64,000 nt of DNA, from the NCBI RefSeq assembly GCF_008831125.1, contig NZ_WBKA01000001.1, positions 124,001 through 188,000 of the forward strand, in the 5' to 3' direction. The stretch is from Pseudoclavibacter caeni (GTDB taxonomy: Bacteria > Actinomycetota > Actinomycetes > Actinomycetales > Microbacteriaceae). The translations under genes were made by a program, and so were the position numbers. Positions 26,809-37,963 of the stretch are shown one piece after another. Every line of letters starts with the position of its first letter. Position 1 is the first letter of the stretch. Below the pieces are notes generated by a model that saw nothing but the letters and a program-made list of their open reading frames with translations, was not told the DNA's origin and made no database searches.

Positions 26809-28149
26809 TCACACCGCGTCGCGCGGCGGCCGGTCACGCTGCACGGCGAGCGCGGTGCCCGCCAGCTTCTCGGCCGTCTCGTACAGCGAGGAGAGATCGA
26901 CCTTGCCGCTGGGCAGCCTTGGCAGCCCGAAGCTGAAGTAGGTAATCGCGGCGGCGCCCGCGTGGCGGCCGAGGCGGGCGCGCAGCACGGCGTTGAGCTC
27001 GTCGCGAGTCAGTCTGGGGATCGTCCGGTCACGCCCGTCGGCATAGACGGCGAAGCGAGTGCCCCACTTCTCGTCGTCGAATGGCACGGCCACGGCGTCG
27101 GCGAGTCCGGGCAGCTCGTGCAGCACCCGGGTCACCTCGTTCAGGTCGAGCTTGAGGCCGCCGGTGATGATGATCTGATCGTCTCGTCCGGTCACAGTCA
27201 GCACTCCCTCGTTCAGGTCGCCGAGATCGCCGGTGACCAGCCACCGGGTTCCGGCACGCTCGACGAACGCCTGTGCAGTCCGGGCGGGGTCGCCGAGATA
27301 GCCGGTGGCGAGCGTCGATCCCGCGATCAGGATGCTGCGATCGATGACCGCCAGTCTAGTGTCGGCGACAAGCCGCTGCGTGCCGTCCGGCAGCCCGTAC
27401 ACGACGCCGCCGCTCGTCTCGCTGCCGCCGTACGTGGTCACCACGGCGACGCGGCGCGCGCGGGCGAGGTCGAGCAGCCCCGGATCGGTGCGCTGCCCGC
27501 CGACGAGCACCGTCCGGTACGCGCGCAGCGCGGCGAGGGTCTCGGCATGCTCCCGGGCGTCGGCGAGCAGCGTGTGCAGCTGTGCGGGCACGAGCGCCGT
27601 CAGCAGGGGCGCGTCGGGTGACTCGGCGCGCAGCCGGGCGGTCGCCCGGGTGAACGCCTCGGCGGTGAAGTGCCCCGTCGCCCGCCCGGCCCCGCCGGCG
27701 AGACTCGGCAGCACGACCGGGACGGTGCCCGCGACGAGCGAGCGGACGAGCACCTGCAGCCCCGCGATGTAGTGCACCGGCAGGGCGAGCAGCCAGCGGC
27801 CCGCGCCGAGGATGGCGTTCGTGCTCCGGGCGCTCGCCAGCAGCGCCCGCCCGGAGAGCTCGACGCGCTTCGGATGCCCGGTCGACCCGGAGGTGCGCAC
27901 GACCACCGCGGTGGACGCCGCCACGGCGGCCCTGGCCCCGGCGAGCCCGCCGGCCTGCTCGACGAACGCGGTCTCCTCGGCCTCGGTCTCGGGCGAGACG
28001 GGCAGCAGCGCGGGGCCCTGCCCGGCCAGTGCGTCCGGGAGGGCGGCGAGGAGTGTCTCGGCGTCCGCCGGCACGACGACCAGCGGGCGGGCGTCGGCGG
28101 CCGGGGCTCCCGGCGCGGCGGCCGTGCCGGGGCCGTTCAGAACTGCCAC
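26809..28149 (-). CDS. menE: o-Succinylbenzoate-CoA ligase MenE
   Basis: A 446-residue ANL-superfamily ligase. The ATP loop is VVRTSGSTGHPKRVELS, followed by LALPVHYIAGLQVL, TTYGGSETSGGVVYG, WLVTGDLGDLNEGVLTVTGRDDQIIITGG (hinge region) and the catalytic Lys in LPSGKVDLSSL. It activates o-succinylbenzoate to its CoA ester before MenB. The N-terminal domain is compact, as in other actinobacterial MenE. GTG 28149 overlaps the menB stop by 13 nt, so it is translated from the menB mRNA. Confidence 0.93.
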   Translation of the reverse strand: MAVLNGPGTAAAPGAPAADARPLVVVPADAETLLAALPDALAGQGPALLPVSPETEAEETAFVEQAGGLAGARAAVAASTAVVVRTSGSTGHPKRVELSGRALLASARSTNAILGAGRWLLALPVHYIAGLQVLVRSLVAGTVPVVLPSLAGGAGRATGHFTAEAFTRATARLRAESPDAPLLTALVPAQLHTLLADAREHAETLAALRAYRTVLVGGQRTDPGLLDLARARRVAVVTTYGGSETSGGVVYGLPDGTQRLVADTRLAVIDRSILIAGSTLATGYLGDPARTAQAFVERAGTRWLVTGDLGDLNEGVLTVTGRDDQIIITGGLKLDLNEVTRVLHELPGLADAVAVPFDDEKWGTRFAVYADGRDRTIPRLTRDELNAVLRARLGRHAGAAAITYFSFGLPRLPSGKVDLSSLYETAEKLAGTALAVQRDRPPRDAV

Positions 28150-29126
28150 GGGAAGGGGCTCCAGTCCGGGTCGCGCTTCTCGAGGAAGGCGTCACGGCCC
28201 TCCACCGCCTCGTCGGTGCCGTAGGCGAGCCGGGTCGCCTCGCCGGCGAACAGCTGCTGGCCGACCATGCCGTCGTCGGCCGCGTTGAAGGCGAACTTGA
28301 GCATGCGGATGGCCGTCGGCGACTTGGTGAGGATCACCCGCGCCTGCCGCAGCGCCTCGACCTCGATCTGGTCGTGGTCGACGACGGTGTTGATCGCGCC
28401 CATCTCCAGCGCCTGCTGCGCGTCGTACGGCTCGGCGAGGAAGAAGATCTCCCGCGCGCGCTTCTGGCCGACCTGCCGGGCGAGCAGCGCCGAGCCGTAG
28501 CCGGCGTCGAACGAGCCGACGTTCGCGTCCGTCTGCTTGAACATGGCGTGCTGCCGGCTCGCGATCGTCAGGTCGCACACCACGTGCAGTGAGTGGCCGC
28601 CGCCGGCCGCCCACCCGGGCACCACGGCGATGACGACCTTGGGCATGAACCGGATCAGCCGCTGCACCTCGAGGATGTGCAGCCGCCCGGAACGCGCCTG
28701 GTCGGCCGGGTCGACGCGGGCCTCTTCGGTGGAGTACTTGTAGCCGTCGCGACCGCGGATGCGCTGGTCGCCGCCGGAGCTGAACGCCCAGCCGCCGTCG
28801 CGGGGGCTCGGCCCGTTGCCGGTGAGCAGCACCACGCCGATGCGCGGGTTCGTCCGCGCGTCATCGAGGGTGCGGTACAGCTCGTCGACCGTGCGAGGGC
28901 GGAACGCGTTGCGCACCTCCGGGCGGTCGATGGCGACCCGGGCGATGCGGCCGCTGACGTCGTGGTGGTAGGTGACGTCGGTCAGGTCGGCGAAGCCGGG
29001 CACCTCGCGCCACTCGGCCGGGTCGAAGACCTCGGAGACGTGGCGCGGCGCGGCGGACGCGGCGGACGGCTCCGCCCGCTCGTCGCCCTGCTGCGGATTC
29101 GGGATCGATGCACTCGTGTCGCTCAC
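28137..29126 (-). CDS. menB: 1,4-dihydroxy-2-naphthoyl-CoA synthase MenB
   Basis: A 329-residue crotonase-fold enzyme that cyclises OSB-CoA. Motifs include RPEVRNAFRPRTVDEL, GGWAFSSGGDQRIRGRDGY and the oxyanion-hole and active-site region VVPGWAAGGGHSLHVVCDLTIAS, followed by TDANVGSFDAGYGS, with the MenB-specific C-terminal DGMVGQQLFAGEATRLAY. About 30 extra polar residues precede the core. The start is GTG 29126, 6 nt after TAGACT (29138-29133). Its promoter is back-to-back with that of menC. Confidence 0.96.
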   Translation of the reverse strand: MSDTSASIPNPQQGDERAEPSAASAAPRHVSEVFDPAEWREVPGFADLTDVTYHHDVSGRIARVAIDRPEVRNAFRPRTVDELYRTLDDARTNPRIGVVLLTGNGPSPRDGGWAFSSGGDQRIRGRDGYKYSTEEARVDPADQARSGRLHILEVQRLIRFMPKVVIAVVPGWAAGGGHSLHVVCDLTIASRQHAMFKQTDANVGSFDAGYGSALLARQVGQKRAREIFFLAEPYDAQQALEMGAINTVVDHDQIEVEALRQARVILTKSPTAIRMLKFAFNAADDGMVGQQLFAGEATRLAYGTDEAVEGRDAFLEKRDPDWSPFPWQF

Positions 29127-29217
29127 GCGGCAAGTCTAGTGAGCCGGGCGGGCGCGGCAGGCGGCGACCGGCCGCAGCGGCCGCCGCAGCGCGCACGCGG
29201 ACGCGTACGCTGGCCCC

Positions 29218-30282
29218 ATGAGACCGCTTCGCACCGAGGAACCCGCCCCGCTGCCGTCGCTTGACGAGCTGCTGGAGCCCATGCGGGTCGTGTCGCTGCC
29301 GATGCACACGCGGTTCCGGGGCATCACCCGCCGCGAGGCCGCCCTGCTGCACGGCCCGAACGGCTGGGTCGAGTTCTCCCCGTTCCTCGAGTACGACACC
29401 GCGGAGGCGGCGGCCTGGCTGGCCGGCGCGATCGACGCCGGCTGGACGCCGCAGCCTGCCCCGGTGCGCGACCGGGTGTCCGTCAACGCGACCCTGCCCG
29501 CGGTTCCCGCTGGCGAGGTGCCCGCCGTGATGGCACACTACGGCGACCTGTCCGCCCTGCACACCGTGAAGGTGAAGGTCGCCGGTGAGGGCGACGCGCT
29601 CGAGGACGACCGGGCCCGGCTGCGAGCACTGCGCGAGCTGGTCGGCGACGACGTGCGCGTGCGCATCGACGTCAACGGACGCTGGGGGCTCGACGAGGCG
29701 TTCGCGGCGCTGGCACAGCTGGCCCGCTTCGGCCTCGAGTACGCCGAGCAGCCCGTCGCCGACGTGGAGGATCTCGCCCGTCTGCGCGAGCAGCTGGCCG
29801 CGCACGACGTGCCCGTGCCCATCGCCGCCGACGAGAGCGTGCGGAAGGCCGAGGACCCGCTGCGGGTGGCCGAGCTCGGCGCGGCCGACCTCATCATCGT
29901 CAAGGCGCAGCCCCTCGGCGGCGCGCACCGGGTGCTCGACGTCGTCGCACGCAGCGGCCTGCCCGCGGTGGTCTCCTCCGCACTGGACACGGCCGTCGGC
30001 ATCGCCGCCGGGGCCCGGCTGGCGGCCGCGCTGCCCGCACTCGACCACGCCTGCGGGCTGGCCACCGGCGCCCTGTTCACGGACGACGTGGCCGGCCGGG
30101 ACGCGCACGGCGCACGCACGGCCGAGGACGCGGCCGGGTTCGTGCACGACTTCGCGATCACGCCGGGCTGGGTCGAGCCCGACGAAGACGCGCTCGACCG
30201 GCTGGACGCGGGGGTGGCCCGCACCGGCTGGTGGCGGGAGCGGATCGCCGCCTGCCACGCGGCGCTGGCCGAGCGCGGCTGA
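29218..30282 (+). CDS. menC: o-Succinylbenzoate synthase MenC
   Basis: A 354-residue enolase-superfamily enzyme. The catalytic Lys pair is in TVKVKVAG, metal ligands in VRIDVNGRW, LEYAEQPV and AADESVRK, and the second Lys in IIVKAQPLGG. It dehydrates SHCHC to o-succinylbenzoate. Leaderless start: ATG 29218, 6 nt after TACGCT (29206-29211). It is divergent from menB, so the pathway is driven by several separate promoters. Confidence 0.94.
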   Translation: MRPLRTEEPAPLPSLDELLEPMRVVSLPMHTRFRGITRREAALLHGPNGWVEFSPFLEYDTAEAAAWLAGAIDAGWTPQPAPVRDRVSVNATLPAVPAGEVPAVMAHYGDLSALHTVKVKVAGEGDALEDDRARLRALRELVGDDVRVRIDVNGRWGLDEAFAALAQLARFGLEYAEQPVADVEDLARLREQLAAHDVPVPIAADESVRKAEDPLRVAELGAADLIIVKAQPLGGAHRVLDVVARSGLPAVVSSALDTAVGIAAGARLAAALPALDHACGLATGALFTDDVAGRDAHGARTAEDAAGFVHDFAITPGWVEPDEDALDRLDAGVARTGWWRERIAACHAALAERG

Positions 30283-30458
30283 GCCCGACGACCGGGCCCG
30301 ATCGAGGTCACAGCCGGGAACGCGCCAGTCGCACAGCCGACAGCCACTGCTGCGCCACAGGATGGCGCACCTCTGGCGATCGACCCGCCGCGTGTCGCGC
30401 TACTGGTCGGCGTGCCCGCGCAGAGGGCTGAGCGGGCCGGCCAGCCACCCCGCCCGGG

Positions 30459-31346
30459 CTAGCTCAGCCCCGAGTAGGCGTGCAGGCCCTTGAACAGCGT
30501 GTTGACCACGCCGAAGTTGAACAGCACCGCCGCGAACCCGATCAGCGAGAGCACCGCGGCCCGTGTGCCCCGCCACCCGCGGGTCGCCCGCGCGTGCAGG
30601 TACCCCGCGTAGATCACCCAGATGATCAGCGTCCAGGTCTCCTTGACGTCCCAGCCCCAGTAGCGCCCCCACGCCTTCTGCGCCCAGATCGCCCCGAAGA
30701 TCAGCGTGAACGTCCACAGCACGAACCCCACGATGATCACCGTGAACGCCAGCTGCTCCAGCCGACCCGAGTCCGGCAGCGCCTCCATGAACACGTTGCG
30801 CCGCCGCTCGCCGGCCGGACGCCGCTCCCGGCCCGCCTGCACCAGCTGCAGCACCGACACCGCCGCGCCCACCGCGAAGAAGCCCGTCGCGAGGATCGCC
30901 ACGAGCACGTGGATCACGATCCACGCCGACTGCAGCGCCGGCATGAGCGGCTTGACCGCCGTGTACCAGATCGTCGTCGCCAGCAGCAGCACGATCACCA
31001 GGAACCCGGTGATGAACATGCCCGTGAACCGCACGTCACGCCACAGGTTCACGAACAGGTACACGCCGGAGATGATCGCCACCGCCGTGATCGAGAACTC
31101 GTGCATGTTCGACCACGGCACGCGTCCCGCCGACAGCCCTCGCAGCACGGCTCCCGCCGTGATGACCAGGAATCCCAGCCAGGTCAGCGCCGTGCCGATG
31201 TTCACGGCCTTGTGCGTGCGCGCCGACTGCCGCCCCGACCAGCGCACGGCGAAGTCGTACGCGTAGAACACGAACGCCAGGCCGAAGATCACCCCCGCTG
31301 TGACGACCGCGGTCAGCGACCACTCCTCAAGCTGCGCGACATCCAT
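30459..31346 (-). CDS. ccsB: Cytochrome c biogenesis protein CcsB/CcsA (System II heme transporter)
   Basis: A 295-residue membrane protein with about eight helices and the tryptophan-rich heme motif WGRYWGWDVKETW, plus external histidines such as in NMHEF and VIHVL. With ResB it exports heme and attaches it to apocytochrome c. It is last of the leftward resA-ccdA-resB-ccsB series; resB ends 12 nt upstream. An extra TAGGAT box (31360-31355) 8 nt before ATG 31346 suggests an internal promoter. Confidence 0.93.
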   Translation of the reverse strand: MDVAQLEEWSLTAVVTAGVIFGLAFVFYAYDFAVRWSGRQSARTHKAVNIGTALTWLGFLVITAGAVLRGLSAGRVPWSNMHEFSITAVAIISGVYLFVNLWRDVRFTGMFITGFLVIVLLLATTIWYTAVKPLMPALQSAWIVIHVLVAILATGFFAVGAAVSVLQLVQAGRERRPAGERRRNVFMEALPDSGRLEQLAFTVIIVGFVLWTFTLIFGAIWAQKAWGRYWGWDVKETWTLIIWVIYAGYLHARATRGWRGTRAAVLSLIGFAAVLFNFGVVNTLFKGLHAYSGLS

Positions 31347-31357
31347 GGTGCTCCATC

Positions 31358-33307
31358 CTATGCTCTCTCGTCATCGCGGTCACCTGCGGCGGCCGCGTCC
31401 TCGTCATCCCGACCCGCGGACGCCGCGCCGGCCGGGTCGGTCCCGGCCTCCGTGCCCTCGCACCCGGCGTCGCCTGCAGCGGCTCCGTCCGTCTCCGCGC
31501 CGTCCGCGCGGGCGAACCCGGCGGCGACCTCGTCCGCGACATCGTCCGCGGCCCCGCCCACATCATGCCGGATGCCGGCCGCGAGCGCGTCGACCGCCCC
31601 GGCGAGCGTCTGGTCGTCGCCGCGGGCGAGCCCGCCGATCTCGAAGACGCAGCGGTCGGCAGGCGCCGCCCCGTCAGCCGGGTCCAGCGGCGCGGCGGCC
31701 ACGGGCTCGTTCCAGGCCCGCACCCACACGCGGCGGCGGGGCACGAACAGTGACGCGACGAGGCCGAGGACGGCGACCAGCGCGAACGACAGCACCCACA
31801 CCTGAGTGGGGTCATGGCGCAGCTCGAGGCTCACGTACGGCAGCACCTCGTCGAGGGTGACCGTGCCACGGCCGCCGGGCAGGTCGACGGTCTCGCCCGG
31901 CCTGAGCTGCAGCGCCTTCGTGTCGACCTGCGCGCCGGCGATCTGGGTGAGCGAGTCGGGGTCGAGCGTGTACACCGAGGTGGGCACGCCATGGTCGACG
32001 CCGAGGTCGCCGACGTAGACGTTGAGGCTCAGCAGGGGGTTGTCGAGGGCCGGGTACACCGATGTGTAGATGCCGTCATGCGCCTCGGTCGCCGTGGGAT
32101 AGAAGTAGCCGAGCATGCCGACCTGCTCCGGCTCGATGTCGGTGACCTTGACCACGCCCATCGAGGTGTTGTTCTGATCCTGCGAGATGAACGGCACGGG
32201 GTCGGAGAAGACGACCTGCCCCTGCGCGTCGCGCACGGTGATCCGGGGCGCGTAGCCGTTGCCGAGCAGGTACACGTCGGTGCCGTCGACGTTCAGCGGC
32301 TGGTTGACCTTGATCGTACCGTCGGTGTCGCGGCCGTCGGCGTGGTGCACGGTGACGTCGGCGGTGTAGTCGGTCGGCTGCCCGTAGGCGCCGCTGCGGA
32401 TGTCGTCGATCGTGTCGGCGTACTCGGTCTCGAACCCGTCGAGGGTGATCGAGAAGGGCGCGAGCCGACCGGCGTCGAACCACTGCCCCGGGGTGAACGA
32501 GTCGTAGCTGCTCAGCGTGTTCGGGAAGGTGTCGCCCTGCACGATGACCCGCTGGCCGTGGTACGACAGGCCGCCGCCGACGCCGACGGCGACGAGCACG
32601 CCGACCAGGGCGACGTGGAAGACGAGATTGCCGGTCTCGCGCAGGTAGCCGCGCTCGGCGCTGACGCTCAGCGCGGCGGGGCGCCGGCTCGTCGCGGCCG
32701 TGTCGAACCGGGCCCGGCGATAGTGCCGGCGGGCGAGCCGGCGGTCGGCGGCCTCGATCACGTCGACGGGAGTCGCGGCGACCGTGAGCCGCTCGTGGCC
32801 GACCATCCGGTCGAGGCGCGACGGGGTGCGCGGCGGCCGCGAGACGAGCGCCCGCGCATGCACGCGGATGCGCGGCAGGATGCAGCCGATCAGCGAGACG
32901 AACAGCAGCAGGTAGACGGCCGAGTACCACGGCGACGAGTACACGTCGAAGAGGCTGAACCGGTCGAGCCAGGGGGCGAGGTCGGGATGCTCGTCGAAGT
33001 ACTGGGTCACGCCGTTCGGGTCGGCGCCGCGCTGCGGCACGAGCGACCCGGGCACGGACGCGACGGCGAGCAGCAGCAGCAGGATGAGCGCCACGCGCAT
33101 GCTCGTCAGCTGCCGCCAGAAGAACCGCAGCCAGCCGACCGGGCCGAGGCGGGTGGCGCCGCCGGGCAGCTCCTCGGCCTGGCGGGCGGACGAGAGAGCC
33201 TCCTCCGCCGCGACGGCGCGGTCCGCGCGCGCCCGGGGCGACTCCGCCGCCTCCGGTCGGGCGGCGTGCTCCTCCGGGGTCAGGGGGGAGTCAGATGAGC
33301 GTGACAT
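31358..33307 (-). CDS. resB: Cytochrome c biogenesis protein ResB
   Basis: A 649-residue protein with the ResB layout: an acidic N-terminal tail, then helix [35 protein letters not shown], a second and third helix, a large extracytoplasmic domain (residues ~245-500) and a last helix ([20 protein letters not shown]). About 110 Ala/Asp-rich residues at the C-terminus are non-conserved. It partners CcsB in heme delivery. ATG 33307 ([13 protein letters not shown]) overlaps the ccdA stop by 17 nt. Confidence 0.92.
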   Translation of the reverse strand: MSRSSDSPLTPEEHAARPEAAESPRARADRAVAAEEALSSARQAEELPGGATRLGPVGWLRFFWRQLTSMRVALILLLLLAVASVPGSLVPQRGADPNGVTQYFDEHPDLAPWLDRFSLFDVYSSPWYSAVYLLLFVSLIGCILPRIRVHARALVSRPPRTPSRLDRMVGHERLTVAATPVDVIEAADRRLARRHYRRARFDTAATSRRPAALSVSAERGYLRETGNLVFHVALVGVLVAVGVGGGLSYHGQRVIVQGDTFPNTLSSYDSFTPGQWFDAGRLAPFSITLDGFETEYADTIDDIRSGAYGQPTDYTADVTVHHADGRDTDGTIKVNQPLNVDGTDVYLLGNGYAPRITVRDAQGQVVFSDPVPFISQDQNNTSMGVVKVTDIEPEQVGMLGYFYPTATEAHDGIYTSVYPALDNPLLSLNVYVGDLGVDHGVPTSVYTLDPDSLTQIAGAQVDTKALQLRPGETVDLPGGRGTVTLDEVLPYVSLELRHDPTQVWVLSFALVAVLGLVASLFVPRRRVWVRAWNEPVAAAPLDPADGAAPADRCVFEIGGLARGDDQTLAGAVDALAAGIRHDVGGAADDVADEVAAGFARADGAETDGAAAGDAGCEGTEAGTDPAGAASAGRDDEDAAAAGDRDDERA

Positions 33308-34124
33308 AGGCACCGATCCATCCTTGCAGAGTGTTGATCCACGACGTCCACAGCCCGGTCGCCAGCGCGGCGCCGAGCAGCACGAGCAGCACGCCGCCGA
33401 CGATGTTGATCGCCCGCACGTGCCGCCGGGCCCAGCCGAGCGTGCGGCCCGCCCAGCTCCAGCCGGCGGCGATGAGCAGGAACGGCACGCCGAGCCCGAG
33501 GGCGAAGCAGAGGCTGAGGACCGCCCCGATCGAGGCCGAGCCGCTGGTGAGGCTCAGCGACTGGATCGCGGCGAGCACCGGGCCCATGCAGGGCGTCCAG
33601 CCCAGCCCGAAGACGACGCCGAGCAGTGGGGCGCCGACGAGGCCGACGCGCGGCTGCCAGCCCGGCCGCAGCGTCCGCTGCAGCGCGCCGAACCGGCCGA
33701 CGAAGACGAGGCCCAGCAGCATCACCACCACGCCGAGCACGCGGGTGACGACCTCCTCGTGCGTGACGAGGAACCGGCCGAGCCCGCCGACCACGCCGCC
33801 GACGACGACGAACACGGCCGCGAAACCGAGCACGAACAGGGCGACGCCGACCACGGTGCGCGACCGGCCGGGGGCGTGCACGCCGGAGCCCGCCGGGGCG
33901 CCCGCCGGCCCGTCGGCCGCCGCACCGCCCGCCGCCGCGCGGCCGGCCCCTGACGCGCGACCGGCCGTGGCGTCGGGCGTGATCGCGCCGACGTACGCGA
34001 GATAGCCGGGCACGAGCGGCAGCACGCACGGTGACAGGAAGCTCGCCAGTCCGGCGAGCAGCGCGATCGGCACGCCCGCCCACAGCGACCCGGAGAGCAC
34101 GATCCGGGCAAGTTCTCCGCCCAC
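33291..34124 (-). CDS. ccdA: Thiol-disulfide transporter CcdA
   Basis: A 277-residue DsbD-family membrane protein with six helices. The two redox cysteines are in [21 protein letters not shown] and [15 protein letters not shown], as in CcdA. It passes electrons from cytoplasmic thioredoxin to ResA outside, keeping the apocytochrome heme-site cysteines reduced. A Gly/Ala-rich loop (residues ~55-90) joins helices 1 and 2. GTG 34124 starts 3 nt after the resA stop. Confidence 0.94.
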   Translation of the reverse strand: MGGELARIVLSGSLWAGVPIALLAGLASFLSPCVLPLVPGYLAYVGAITPDATAGRASGAGRAAAGGAAADGPAGAPAGSGVHAPGRSRTVVGVALFVLGFAAVFVVVGGVVGGLGRFLVTHEEVVTRVLGVVVMLLGLVFVGRFGALQRTLRPGWQPRVGLVGAPLLGVVFGLGWTPCMGPVLAAIQSLSLTSGSASIGAVLSLCFALGLGVPFLLIAAGWSWAGRTLGWARRHVRAINIVGGVLLVLLGAALATGLWTSWINTLQGWIGAYVTLI

Positions 34125-34127
34125 CGG

Positions 34128-34766
34128 TCAGCTCGCCGTGGACTCGTCGAGCGCCGTGCGGATCAGCGAGCGCAGCGTGCTCGCGTCGAGCTGCCCGAGG
34201 ATGGTGGCGGTGGCCCGGCCGTCGCGGCCGAGGACGACGGTGGTCGGCACCGACTTCGGCGGCACGCCCGCCGCGGAGAACGCGGTCTGCACCGAGTCGC
34301 CGCCGGCGTCCGCGTCGAGCACGGATGGATACGCGATGCCGTGGGTGCGCTCGAACGCCTGGGCGGTCTCGGCGCCGTCGCGCACGTTGACGCCGAGGAA
34401 GCGCACGTCGTCGGCGGCGAACTCATCGCTGATCGCCTTCAGGTCGTCGGCCTCGGCCCGGCAGGGCGGGCAGGCCGCGTACCAGAAGTTCACCACGGTG
34501 ACTGAGCCGAGGTAGTCGGCGTCCGAGACGGTCGTGCCGGCGTCGGTCCGCCCGGTGAAGCTCACCGGGTCGGGGCGCTCGTCGGCGGCGTACTCGCGCA
34601 CCGCACCGTTGCCGGAGACGTACCCCTGGTCGGTGGTGTCGCCGGTCTGCTGGCCGGCCAGGTCGTCGCCGCCGAAGCAGGCGGCGAGGCCGACGGCGCT
34701 GGCGGACGCGAGGGCGAGGGCCGTCGCGACGCGGGCCGCGCGGCGGGCGGATGCGGGCATCCTCAT
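34128..34766 (-). CDS. TlpA/ResA-type thioredoxin-fold lipoprotein
   Basis: A 212-residue exported thiol reductase. The signal peptide ends in a lipobox (VGLAAC, Cys30), so it is a lipoprotein on the outer face of the membrane. The redox motif is WYAACPPCRAE, and the cis-Pro region is KSVPTTVVL. It reduces the heme-binding Cys pair of apocytochrome c, fed by CcdA from the next gene. Overlaps the phosphatase gene upstream by 4 nt. Confidence 0.92.
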   Translation of the reverse strand: MRMPASARRAARVATALALASASAVGLAACFGGDDLAGQQTGDTTDQGYVSGNGAVREYAADERPDPVSFTGRTDAGTTVSDADYLGSVTVVNFWYAACPPCRAEADDLKAISDEFAADDVRFLGVNVRDGAETAQAFERTHGIAYPSVLDADAGGDSVQTAFSAAGVPPKSVPTTVVLGRDGRATATILGQLDASTLRSLIRTALDESTAS

Positions 34767-35437
34767 ACTGCTCCTTGATCGATGACGCCGGCCACGCCGG
34801 CCGCTGGCTCGCGGTAGTCCACCTCGGTGAACCGCCTCGAGCCGGGATCGTACTCGAAGCTCGTCACGCTCGAGAGCGCGCAGCGGCGGTGGGCGGGGTT
34901 GTGGAAGAGGGGCTCGCCGGCGACGCTGCGGTGGGCGAGCCAGATCGGCGACTGGTGGGTGACCATGACGATGTCGCCGCCCGGCGCGTCCGTGGTCTGC
35001 TCGCGGCTCGCCTCGGCCCGCCAGGCCGCGGCCATCGCGGCGAGCATCCGCGCGGCGATGTCGCGGTACGGCTCACCCCAGCTCGGCCGGAAGGGGTTGG
35101 CGATGTGCCGCCACTCGGAGGGGTGCGCGAGCAGGTGGGGGCCGGGGGTGCGTCGGGTGCCCTCGTAAACGTTGCCGGCCTCCACGAGCCGGTCGTCGAC
35201 GATCAGCGGCAGCCCGGTCAGCTCGACCAGTGGCGCGGCCGACTCCTGCGCACGTTGCAGGGGGGACGCGTACAGCGCCGCGATGGGCCGGCCGTCGGCG
35301 ACAAGCGCCCGCGCGGTGGTGCGGGCCATCGTCCGTCCGCGGTCGGAGAGCCGGAATCCGGGCAGGCGCCCGTACAGGATGCCATCGGGATTGTGGACCT
35401 CGCCGTGACGGACCAGATGGATGCGTCCGGGTGCCAT
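34763..35437 (-). CDS. Histidine phosphatase family protein
   Basis: A 224-residue protein with the phosphoglycerate-mutase-like motif HLVRHGEVHNP (catalytic His8), YASPLQRAQESA and the second His in DIVMVTHQSPIW. Substrate unknown. It heads the cytochrome c maturation operon, a common actinobacterial arrangement without a known reason. ATG 35437 is chosen from TAGACT (35450-35445) 7 nt upstream; the longer frame to 35677 is not conserved-looking. Confidence 0.88.
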   Translation of the reverse strand: MAPGRIHLVRHGEVHNPDGILYGRLPGFRLSDRGRTMARTTARALVADGRPIAALYASPLQRAQESAAPLVELTGLPLIVDDRLVEAGNVYEGTRRTPGPHLLAHPSEWRHIANPFRPSWGEPYRDIAARMLAAMAAAWRAEASREQTTDAPGGDIVMVTHQSPIWLAHRSVAGEPLFHNPAHRRCALSSVTSFEYDPGSRRFTEVDYREPAAGVAGVIDQGAV

Positions 35438-35679
35438 GCCGTCCAGTCTACGTTGGCGCGGGCCGCCGGGGCCGCGGGCGGCGCGGATCCACAGGTGGGC
35501 GGGATGCGGGCGTCGCCGCTCCCGAGCCCCGCGGACGCCGTCCGCCGCCCGCCCCGCCCGCCCGGGAGCACGGCGTCCCGCCCGCCCGTGACGGCGTCGT
35601 CCCGGGCGCCGGCGCGCCCCCATCGGGCGCGCCCCCGCACTAGAATCGACCCGATACCGCTCTCTTCGGAAGGACATCT

Positions 35680-37497
<1,818 letters not shown>

Positions 37498-37646
37498 CCC
37501 GCCCCGGGGTGCGGGCGGCGGCCTGCACCCCGGTTCCACGCTCAGGTTCCGCTCACAGGGCGCCTGAGCCGTGCGCGCCGTGACACGGAGCCGGCGCCCC
37601 GACGGCCGCGGAGCCGGACGCCGCCACCCCGCACCACCCCGGGCGC

Positions 37647-37693
37647 ACGAGAGCGCGCTCCGATCGGATCGACCGATCGGAGCGCGCTCTCGT
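37647..37693. terminator. Perfect 21-bp hairpin after aspS
   Basis: The arms 37647-37667 and 37673-37693 are fully complementary (core GAGAGCGCGCTCCGATCGG) around the loop ATCGA. It lies 150 nt beyond the aspS stop and 80 nt before the end of the convergent small ORF. There is no T-run, so it is a likely Rho-independent-like or mRNA-stabilising structure usable from both sides. Confidence 0.65.
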
Positions 37694-37773
37694 CATGCCG
37701 GGCCGGGCCGGCGCCGGACGGGTCGCCGCCGGGCAGGCGGCCGCCCGTCGCCGCCCCGGCCCGGGACGCCCGC

Positions 37774-37920
37774 TCACTCCCGCTTGCCGAGCAGGAACAT
37801 CCGCAGGCCCAGCGTCACGAAGCGACGGAACTGATAGCACAGGCTCTGCCGGCGCCGCAGCTCGCTCTTCGTGGGCATGAGCGCCTCCGTGGCGACTCGC
37901 TGCCTGGTGTCGTTCAGCAT
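37774..37920 (-). CDS. Small basic protein following the SQR-like gene (48 aa)
   Basis: A 48-residue ORF, start ATG 37920 behind GAGAGGAG, stop at 37774. It is Arg-rich (MPTKSELRRRQSL, then CYQFRRFVTLGLRMFLLGKRE) with one hydrophobic-amphipathic stretch, so it could lie on the membrane surface. It begins 43 nt after the SQR-like gene and is probably co-transcribed. No family name is known to me; the conserved pairing with the flavoprotein suggests an accessory role. Confidence 0.6.
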   Translation of the reverse strand: MLNDTRQRVATEALMPTKSELRRRQSLCYQFRRFVTLGLRMFLLGKRE

Positions 37921-37963
37921 GGCGACTCCTCTCGTGCTCGCACCGACCTATGACTCACCCGGA

